64,000 nucleotides of DNA from Muscardinus avellanarius (Eukaryota; Chordata; Mammalia; Rodentia; Gliridae): contig OY726557.1 in the NCBI GenBank assembly GCA_963383645.1, positions 129,924,650 to 129,988,649 of the forward strand. The letters are read 5' to 3'. Shown here one piece after another: positions 56,692 to 64,000 of this stretch. Under the pieces are notes generated by a model. That model searched no databases and was not told the origin of the DNA. It worked only from the letters and a program-made list of their open reading frames with translations. A program made the translations under genes and the position numbers. Each line of letters opens with the position of its first letter. Positions within the stretch are counted from its first letter, which is position 1.

Positions 56692-57855
56692 TTATAGCGT
56701 GTATTTTCCCAAATCTGATGTCACTTTCTGCAATTTTCTTCTTATATCTGGCGCAGATTGCGTTAAAAATTTGTCCCTGAGGAGAGCCTCACCTTCTATC
56801 GAATCAGGAACTATGTTCGTAAATTTTATCATAGTCTCTCTTAATCTTTCTAAGAAAACCATAGGGGCCTCTTCAGGGGTTTGATGTATAGCTGCCAATT
56901 GACTATAATTTAGGGGTTTAACCTTTGCTCTCTTCAATCCCTCCTGTATGCAGTATAGATAATGATTCCTATCCCATTCATTTTTAGGGATATCAGGGTC
57001 CCACTTGGGGTCTACAAGTGGCACAGCTTGTTCCCCTGTAGGAATATTTCGTCTATCCTCCGATTCCCCATTCGTGGAGGCCGCAAAATAATCATCCCCT
57101 ACTGCTTTGGCTTCTTTATATACTCTATCTCTTTCTATAGATGTCAGAGTTTGTTCAAGAAGTAATCTAACATCTCTCCAAGTAAGATCATACAATGAAC
57201 TGAGTAATCTGAATGCCTTTATGTAATGGTCAGGGTCAGTAGTATAATTTCCCAAGTCCTTTTTAATTTCTTTCAGTTCTGCTAGCGAGAAAGGCTGATG
57301 GACTCGCTTCGACCCGTTTTTCCCCCCTCCTACCGTGACAAGAGGAAACATTCCTTCTTGCCCCCAGGCCTCGGGCACCCCCTGGGTCTCCCTCATATCA
57401 GAGTTGCTACCCTGAGGTGGAGGGGCCTTCGTCTGGTTTGATCCCTTGGGCATGAGAGGGGGTCCTGTGGCTCCTATAAGGCCCTCTTCCTGATTGTTCG
57501 GTCCCGTTTGTGTTTTAGATTCTGTTTTAGCCAAAGCTGCCACAATAGCCTCAACCTTGCACACTTTAAGTAACTCTGGGTGTTCCCGTAAGTAGAAAAA
57601 CAACTGAAGATAAGCTATCTCTGTCCATTTACCCTCTTTTCTACAAAATAGGTCCAATTGCCTTAAAATCTTGTAATTGAAACTTCCCTGTGGGGGCCAC
57701 GTGTCTTCGTCCCCTAGCGCGTACTGCGGCCATACTTGGGTGCAAAAAAATATGAGAGCTTTCTTCTTTAGCATCTTAGGGTCACACTTCTCCCAATTTT
57801 GGAGAACACATGCGAGTGGAGATCCAGATTCCACCTTGGAGTGCTGGGAACCCAT
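56692..57855 (-). CDS. gag: Gag, MA-p12-like-CA part, ended by an in-frame UAA
   Basis: The gene encodes the structural polyprotein that builds the particle at the membrane. I chose the ATG at 57855, not the upstream one at 57933, because it gives MGSQHSK, a myristoylation-type N-terminus. Residues 1-110 look like a gammaretroviral matrix domain (WPPQGSFNYKILRQLDLF and an EIAYLQLFFYL segment). Residues 111-170 are a proline- and glycine-rich linker. CA starts near residue 171 (PLVTVG) and has a major-homology-like stretch at 326-342 (TPEEAPMVFLERLRETM). A UAA follows residue 387, before NC, and the frame continues unchanged. No PPxY or PTAP late motif was seen. The stop may be a nonsense mutation or a leaky stop. 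Confidence 0.9.
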   Translation of the reverse strand: MGSQHSKVESGSPLACVLQNWEKCDPKMLKKKALIFFCTQVWPQYALGDEDTWPPQGSFNYKILRQLDLFCRKEGKWTEIAYLQLFFYLREHPELLKVCKVEAIVAALAKTESKTQTGPNNQEEGLIGATGPPLMPKGSNQTKAPPPQGSNSDMRETQGVPEAWGQEGMFPLVTVGGGKNGSKRVHQPFSLAELKEIKKDLGNYTTDPDHYIKAFRLLSSLYDLTWRDVRLLLEQTLTSIERDRVYKEAKAVGDDYFAASTNGESEDRRNIPTGEQAVPLVDPKWDPDIPKNEWDRNHYLYCIQEGLKRAKVKPLNYSQLAAIHQTPEEAPMVFLERLRETMIKFTNIVPDSIEGEALLRDKFLTQSAPDIRRKLQKVTSDLGKYTL

Positions 57856-59275
57856 CTGAGAGGGAAAAGGGTGTGGTTTAGTGTCCTGTCTGAGCGGAGG
57901 TCGTCCCCTCCTCCCCCAGAGCTGTGCACTCAAACCGAAAATCCCGGCGTTTAGGACATGCCTGGAACCTCATTTTTCGACAGAAAAGCATATGGTGCGC
58001 AGAAGGTTGTCCTTCTGACCCTGCACCGTGTGAAAGTGGGGGCCTAGAGGGTGGCCTCATTTCCCACGCTTTGCTGCCCACCGGGAGGGTCTTAAATGGG
58101 AAGAGGCTTTGCCACCCTTTCCCCTTGCCCATATTCCCCTGTCCGATCGAGCTGCTTGGCCCGCTCTCTGTCCGATGAGACTTCCTATCCTAAAGCCATG
58201 GGTACAGCTGTGGACGTCCAGCTGTCCCGTCCGTGGAGAAGCACGGGGCAGTACTTTCCACCAACCGAAATGGATATGGAGATTTAGCCCCCTTACTCCT
58301 GTTCCATTTCCCGCACTTTCACAGTGCCCCCCTTTTCCCGATGGGGTGTCTACTGCCATTTTTCACCAAAAAAATGGTCTTCCTACTGTGTTTTCCTGTA
58401 TTCACTTCACTCATTCAAGGCCTAAAATCCCCACGCCGGCCAGCGGCTGGGCGTTGCCTTTCTTTGAGGCGCCTCCTCGGAGGGCTTTTCCATGCAAATT
58501 GAGCTTTTCCTGCCTGTTGAATGTCAAACAATTCCTGCTGAGTGCTGCAGTCACCTCGCAGACTTGCCTGACTGAAACTTTTCTTTTTGACCTCTTGAAA
58601 AAACTTAACCCTTCATGCTCTGAAATTTAGGACTATTACACGTGGCTCCAGTTACCAATGGCAACGCTACCTAGATGCCGTCTTTAAAAACAAACGTGCT
58701 AGCTTATCTTCCTAGAATCTGTTTCAAATTACAAAAAAAAACTACCATCCCCTAGCTTGGGTCTCCTGTTTGGAGAGCTTCCTCAAGGTGGGCCATGGGC
58801 ATTTTTAGATTTAACTTTGTATAGGGATTTTAACAGTGTCCCATCCGTGATGTGGGCCTAATAGATGGGCACTCATTGGGCCTGACAAGACAATAGCGGT
58901 TTCCGAGAAGCCTCAATAAGGACCAAGCACTGGCCCTGCACCCCCTACGTAGGCATAGGCAGCAAAGATCTTACCCCCGTAGGGTGCGGATCTCAGATCG
59001 CGTACTGGCCGCCACTAAGCCTTGTAGTAGGCCGGGAGGAGGTTCTCAGTCCTCTATCGTCCCCTACACTATTTAATGGGAAATTTTCCCTTCCCCTGGA
59101 GATTCTGCCGTAGCTAGGCCGTGGCAGGGGGGTCTCCATGGTTCCAGAGAGCTCATTGGCGCCGGCAATCCAGTCATCCTCTGAGATCTGGTCCCATTTT
59201 AGGGAAGGTTACTGACCTTCAAGATGCAGTGGCTTTAGAACCACCGTCGGCTGGAGTCACCTGCAGCTGTAGATA
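57856..59275 (-). other. Untranslated leader of the young provirus (packaging and splice-donor region)
   Basis: About 1.4 kb lies between the primer site and the gag ATG. Several frames of 60-170 codons exist on both strands, but none resembles a known protein. Donor-like minus-strand motifs are AAGGTCAGT near 59209-59219 and GGGGTAAGA near 58968-58977. Which one is used to make env mRNA cannot be decided by reading. The gag frame stays open 26 codons upstream of its likely start, to 57933. Confidence 0.6.
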
Positions 59276-59293
59276 GCCCCACGTTGGGCGCCA
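59276..59293 (-). promoter_or_regulatory. Primer-binding site, tRNA-Lys1,2 type
   Basis: The plus-strand 18-mer gccccacgttgggcgcca equals the 3' end of tRNA-Lys1,2 including CCA. The proviral strand therefore reads TGGCGCCCAACGTGGGGC. This primer is typical of several beta-type, spuma and lentiviral elements. It is unusual beside gag-pol of gammaretroviral character. Confidence 0.92.
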
Positions 59294-59456
59294 AATATGT
59301 TGCAGGGGATAGGTTGGGGGGGGGGAAAGGTGTGTGAGGTGAAATAATCCCCCCCCACCACCAAACACACAGAGACAAACAGAAAAACCGTGGATTCTTG
59401 TCCTAAGCTAAGAATAAGTATTCATCGCTTGGACAGCTGCTGCAGATTTAAAGAAG

Positions 59457-59462
59457 TTTATT
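59457..59462 (-). promoter_or_regulatory. AATAAA polyadenylation signal in 5' LTR (copy at 50350-50355 in 3' LTR)
   Basis: The plus strand reads tttatt, so the minus strand reads AATAAA. It lies about 100 nt downstream of the TATA-like motif, as expected for the R region. The copy in the 3' LTR would serve the proviral transcript. Confidence 0.6.
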
Positions 59463-59560
59463 AAAAAGATAGAAATATAGAGATAGTTAAAGCCCTGTGC
59501 CAGAGGAGACACAGGGGGGCAATTCGACCGAAAATGCCAGAGAATTCCAGTTTACTGAGT

Positions 59561-59569
59561 TTTTATCCT
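59561..59569 (-). promoter_or_regulatory. Candidate TATA box in LTR U3
   Basis: The minus strand reads GGATAAAAAC here, about 100 nt upstream of AATAAA. The assignment rests on spacing and composition only. An alternative TATA-like stretch lies near 59880-59900, but it is too far from the poly(A) signal to fit a normal R region. Confidence 0.35.
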
Positions 59570-60439
59570 GTCTAAGTCCGAGGAAGGTCCTTTGATCTGT
59601 AGATATGCTAGCCTTATCTCTAGCCCAGTCTCTGCTGTTTCCAGGAGGATTTGCCCTGGAAGGTGGGGCTGTCCTGCCTTCAAACACAGTCCTCTACACC
59701 TCTTGTTCCATCCCCCGAGATGTGTGAAATTGTTTCTCCCGGCATCTGGGATTTCTTCCGATTTCCCTTAGGCCATTTGTTTCTCTTTCAGAAATGTAAA
59801 GAAGCCTCTCAGGCTTCCTTCCTTTTCCTTTAGAAATGTAAATTACAAGTCCCTCCTTTCTGCTAGCCCTGGCCTTCTTAGTATAAAGGATATATTTTTA
59901 GAATTGGAACTCTTTTCCCAATACTTATACCTTAATACATTTCAAACCCTCTTCCCAATACCAGTACAGTTGTGTATTTGTGTAATGTGTCTGTCTACAT
60001 GGTACTACCAATTAACAGTGATATAGTAAGTATTCATAAAATTTAATGAAAATATAAAATCTGTGCTGGTTTGGGAAATTGCCCCGTATTGATTCCAAAT
60101 TGAACCAGTTACTGAGGGTGATCAGAGCTTGGATGCTGCTCAAACACTCAGGCAGGCAGGAAAAAAAAAGGTACATAACAAGTACACTGACCAACAGTAA
60201 GATAATACCACCTATCTAAAATGAGTTGCTAGCTCCTTGTCTTGGGAATGCTGATAAGAGCACATGCTTTTTTCCCTAGTTAGTTAGGTGGTCAGTCAAG
60301 GTTACAAAGTTTATTGCCTTTAAAAGTCTTCTCTGTGTCAAAAAAAAAAAAATGCATTTAAGACACTGCCACAGCAATTTCATGCAGATCTTGAGAAAGC
60401 TCGATCAGGGGATCCGTAACGGCATAGATCCCCCATGAA

Positions 60440-60940
60440 GTATGTCTGGCATTCCTTTCTTCAAAAAATTATTTTAGGATTATTTGGATTAATATGTATA
60501 GTTGGAATTTTATGTATAAACTTTACAACTAAAACTGATGGGGAGCGGCTTGTGAGACTCAGGTGACAAAGATATCTTCCCAAGGATGAAGATATTGGGC
60601 CAAATATTAAGTTCAAACTGACCTTAGGTAGAGCCACTGTATACAATTAAGTTTGAGATAGTCTTGTGAAGTGAGACAAAATATACTATGTCCAGCACCC
60701 TTGCCCTAAACTTTATAGAAAATAATAATTTTTACTGTCCTTGGCAATCCTGCTTGCATGACTATGCTCTTGCTTTTCTGCCAAAAAATAAAGTATAAAA
60801 ACTGTAACAAATCCTGAATAAAATGGAGAAGATTGAATCTGAAACGTGTGACGTCTTCTCTCATCGGCCTCGGTTTTCCCCCTCATGAACACACGAACCC
60901 CGACTCTGCTAGGGCTGGACCCTGGCAAGACACCAATGAT
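60440..60940 (+). repeat. Possible solo LTR remnant
   Basis: It holds agtataaaaactg (60791-60803), AATAAA (60817-60822), a CRE-like TGACGTC (60849-60855) and an end at CTGGCAAGACACCA (60921-60934). These fit an ERV LTR 3' part. No partner LTR or internal sequence is seen. Confidence 0.35.
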
Positions 60941-62289
60941 GTTTATCTGATGTCTCGATTTTCTGGGGGTAATCTATAATCTAATTATTAAATGAAATGA
61001 GTAAATGCAAAATGCAATGAATGCTTCTTGAGATTTAAAATAACATTTTAGTCAATCAAATGGGCTTGTAAATTGTATACATAAAAATCTATTGTGAAAT
61101 AGATTTGTTTTTGGGTCTTTACTAAAAGACAACAAAGACTTCTGGAAATCAGAGTTCAGGTCAATGTATAATTTTGTATGCATTGCTTTGATGAAAACAA
61201 CTATGTATTCTTTTACCTGAGCATCCTAAAATTTAAAAAAAATAACAAAATCAGATGTGGCCATTCTGGCCACACTAACAGATAAATAACTGTCATACCA
61301 CTGTCATAGAGATCAAATGGACTAAAGGAAAAAAACCTAATATATAAAAGCCTAATAAAGAATTTGAAAGAATTTGTAATATGTAAATAACTTGCTTATA
61401 GGCAGCCCAGATTATAGACAGTGATTAAAAAATTTATATATAAGGCAGGTTAAAACTAAAAGAAAATTTAAACAGTTTTCTACAAGTTACATTTAATGAA
61501 TTCCTTCTATGTTAACAATTGGGTTTTCTTAAGTTATTGAGATGCTCTTTGTAAAGTTTTACAGAACTAGCCTTCAAAAAAAAAAAAATGGAGATTTTGT
61601 TTTATCCAGATAATCTCTTGTGTTTACCTTTTCAAGACGTAAACTACTTAAGAGAAAACTTGAGTTAACAGAGTTGGAATTTAAGTTTCTGTGCATTTTA
61701 CCACCTGTTAAAATGTATAACTTTATAATTCAGACTAAACAAACAATCATTATTCTGGATTGCTATAGTATATTTGATATCCTTTATATCTGTGACTACT
61801 AATCTGTACACATCTGAGGGCTGAATATGCTGTGTATCTAAGCTTTATCTAAATGTTATATAAAGGTTTATAGTATTAGAGATATATAGGTTCAGTCTAA
61901 ACTTACAAGTTTAGAGCTATTTGACTTTAGTAAATGCTGTTAACCTACAAAAAGCTATAATTATAATTGTCTTACTAAATGGTAAATTCTAAATTTCACT
62001 CCAAAAGTAAAAGTTATTATACATACAACTGTGATGTTTATCATTACTGACTTCTTTATGAATTAAGTATGTTTCCTAAGTATCTTCCAAGATATAAAGT
62101 TTAAGAAAACAGTTTATCAAACTGGTGTCCTCTAAGCAAAGATTGTTAATGATAAGAAAATTGTTCTTTCAAATTTATATTTGTATGTCCTTAAACTATA
62201 TTATGACCATTTTTAAACAAAGGTAATTAAAGGTGCTCAAATGTGGCATTCTAAACCATGACACTCTGATTAAAAACTGGTATTAGTAA

Positions 62290-62370
62290 TATATGTATGT
62301 ATATGTATACACATACACACACACATATATATACAATATACATATATATACAATATATATACACACACAC
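62290..62370 (+). repeat. (TA)(CA) imperfect microsatellite
   Basis: tatgtatgtatatgtatac, then acacacacacatatata and a repeat of tatacaatata. Confidence 0.75.
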
Positions 62371-62847
62371 AAATCAAGTTTATAGAGACTAGATATTTGC
62401 TTTGTCACCAATAGTTTTGTTTTACATTTTCTTACAGGCCTTTGTAATTGTTGTCTGTTAACATTACAGACATACAGCTACCAGCATAGCAACCTAAACC
62501 TAAACCTAAGTTTTTTTTCACTTAAAAAATACAGGCCATAATATCGATCCCTATTCATTATGAGAGACTGGTAAAAATTTACCTCTTGGATGTTTAACAA
62601 CTGAGTCTTATAAAACAATCAGAAAATAAAAGGGTAAAAGAAAAATGTAGCCTTGGCCCTGGCCCTCCAAGGTCAATGTTAATGAAACCCAGGAAATACC
62701 ATGGAACTTATAAAACCTCTATGACTTCTGGAAAGTTGTTCCATCCCCCAAGTAGGGAGACAGTGAAGACCCCAGAGACCTAGAGCCACCAGTGCACATC
62801 CTTGGAAAGGAAAGTGTCTGCAGGATGTCAAAAAAAGCCAAATGAGC

Positions 62848-63065
62848 CGGGCATGTTGGTGCATGCTCGTAATCCCAGCATTTGGGAGGCTGAGACAGGA
62901 GGCTCGCAGTTTGCGGACAGCCTCAGCTTCTTACCGAGGCCTTTTGCAACTCAGTGAGACCCTGTTTCAAAATAAACAATAAAAAATAGGGCTGGGGGTG
63001 TGCTTGGAGGTAGAATGCCCCTGGGTTGGCTCCATCCCCAGTAACGCAAAAAATAAAAAATAAGA
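62848..63065 (+). repeat. Sense B1/ID-type SINE
   Basis: gccgggcatgttggtgcatgc to gtaacgc plus an A-rich tail. Confidence 0.8.
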
Positions 63066-63459
63066 GCCAAAAGGTCAGCAAGACCATGACCCATCCTGGC
63101 CATCACAAAATCCCTTGGAGTAATCCTGATGAGCCCTGGCTTCAATAACAAAATAAGTTTATAAAAATCTACTTGCCCCATATAGGGCTAACTACTTGGC
63201 TTAAACACCACATAGGCAAGTTTAACTAAAATAAGTGTGCTAGGCTAAAATAAAAAGAGTTGTACCCATAAAGCTGTTTAATGATCATCTGCACAGTTTA
63301 ACTAGATAAAATCACGCATGACCTGCACATGTGGGTATTGAATGAAATCCTAGTCAGTGCAACAAACCCAGTCTGTTCCTATAAACCTGAAAGCTTAGTA
63401 TGGGTCTAAAATTAAGCCCCCCCCAAAGAAAAGATCATTTATTAAAATACATTTCACCG
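63066..63459. other. No gene recognised
   Basis: AT-rich sequence between two SINEs. The same holds after 63680 to the end of the window. Confidence 0.5.
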
Positions 63460-63680
63460 CCGGGCATGGTGGCGAATGCTTGTAATCCCCGCGCTTGGGA
63501 GGCAGAGACAGGAGGATCGCGCAGGTTCGAAGCCAGCCACGCGCGCTGGCTTAGGAGACCCTGTTTCCAAATAAAAATGTAAAAATAGGTCTTGGAGTGT
63601 AGCCCAGAGGTAGAAGGGCTTCCAGGAACCCCAGTACCACAAAAAATAATAATAATAAAATAAAAATAAAATAAAATACA
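63460..63680 (+). repeat. Sense B1/ID-type SINE
   Basis: ccgccgggcatggtggcgaatgc to gtaccac plus an (aat)n/(aaaat)n tail. Near consensus. Confidence 0.85.
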
Positions 63681-64000
63681 TTTCACAATGGCAGGTGTTA
63701 AAAAGACTGCATCTAACAAAACTCTTAAAATACTACTGAAAATTCTAAGTTAAAAATATGCTTGGGTTATTTTCAGGCTTTGTACTATAAAAACGTTTTG
63801 CAATGTTACATATAGTGACTCGTGTTTTGTGTAAATAGGTTGGCTACCTGGCCTCCAATTTAAAATACTAAAAGATGGATGGCATGAGATAATGGGTTAT
63901 GGAAAGCATTGTGGCAAAATATCTGGGTCACTGTATGATATACCAGTATATCAGTTTTTCATGTAGATACCCACTGAACCACGATAAGTAACTTTGAGCC

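Larger units (their letters stand above)
50191..59968 (-). mobile_element. Young, nearly full-length endogenous retrovirus (provirus)
   Basis: In minus-strand order the element holds 5' LTR (59298-59968), tRNA-Lys1,2-type primer site, a long leader, gag, pro-pol, a small extra frame, env, polypurine tract and 3' LTR (50191-50861). I read the two LTRs as identical over 671 bp. Pol and env are uninterrupted. Gag has one internal UAA and ends at a UGA in the pro-pol frame. Gag and pol resemble gammaretroviruses: single-frame gag-pro-pol, a GPY motif at the integrase end and an MG start. The Env TM half looks alpharetrovirus-like. No perfect target-site duplication flanks the LTRs. Taking the LTR end at TGCA gives tttgt against gttgt. 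Identical LTRs imply recent insertion, which is an inference. Confidence 0.97.
59298..59968 (-). repeat. 5' LTR of the young provirus
   Basis: The 671-bp repeat begins TG and ends CA on the minus strand and matches 50191-50861 base for base by eye. It adjoins the primer-binding site through a 4-nt spacer (59294-59297). On the minus strand a GATAAAAAC-type TATA candidate lies at about 59561-59569. An AATAAA signal lies at 59457-59462. These put the R region between about 59540 and 59440. Confidence 0.95.
59969..62847. other. AT-rich, no gene recognised
   Basis: Apart from the possible LTR at 60440-60940 and a TA/CA repeat at 62290, I see no gene. Frames are short. Confidence 0.5.

Noticed and set aside
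58109..58630. 173-codon open frame on the plus strand in the proviral leader
   Set aside because: Opposite to viral transcription and without recognisable motifs. It arises from C- and T-rich leader sequence.

Overview
The window is vertebrate nuclear DNA, most likely from a squirrel-related rodent. The evidence is the dense set of fused B1-like plus ID-like SINEs (a B1-type left part, then a tRNA-derived right part, then an A-rich tail), one free-standing ID element, rodent-type L1 3' ends, MaLR LTRs, a Tigger DNA transposon and many microsatellites. No complete host protein gene is recognisable. One short reading frame with a good splice acceptor (22522-22671, minus) may be the last exon of a host gene.

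Layout. 0-2.3 kb: SINEs and unassigned sequence. 2.3-6.2 kb: old, pol-deleted class I endogenous retrovirus (ERV) on the minus strand, here called element 1, with its 5' LTR at 5906-6235. 6.3-17 kb: SINEs, L1 and MaLR pieces. 17.0-18.6 kb: decayed Tigger transposase. 19.6-25.5 kb: possible host terminal exon and 3' UTR, plus SINEs. 25.5-27.3 kb: ERV-L-like pol remnant, minus. 27.35-33.4 kb: plus-strand class III element with a tRNA-Ser-like primer site. Its RT gene is split by a second minus-strand class I ERV copy (element 2, 29.05-32.27 kb). Element 2 looks like a reverse-transcribed processed copy, not a provirus. 34-38 kb: L1 and SINEs. 38.6-41.75 kb: composite retrotransposon made of two GC-rich tandem arrays and an L1-type 3' end, bounded by a near-perfect 15-16 bp duplication. 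42-47.9 kb: SINEs, L1 and microsatellites. 47.9-50.2 kb: mostly unassigned.

The centrepiece is a nearly intact, very young provirus on the minus strand at 50191-59968. Its two 671-bp LTRs are identical by eye. It has a perfect 18-nt tRNA-Lys1,2-type primer site, a polypurine tract, gag, pro-pol and env. Gag, pro and pol lie in one frame, with a UGA between NC and protease and an additional UAA between CA and NC. PR, RT, RNase H and integrase keep their catalytic motifs. Gag and pol look gammaretrovirus-like. The TM half of Env has an internal, cysteine-flanked fusion peptide and a CX6CC motif, more like alpharetroviral Env. The N-terminal part of Env reads as an immunoglobulin V-set domain resembling host SIRP proteins. 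A separate 80-codon frame with a hydrophobic C-terminus sits between pol and env.

The SIRP-like Env, the small extra frame and the composite tandem-repeat retrotransposon are the best candidates for something undescribed.
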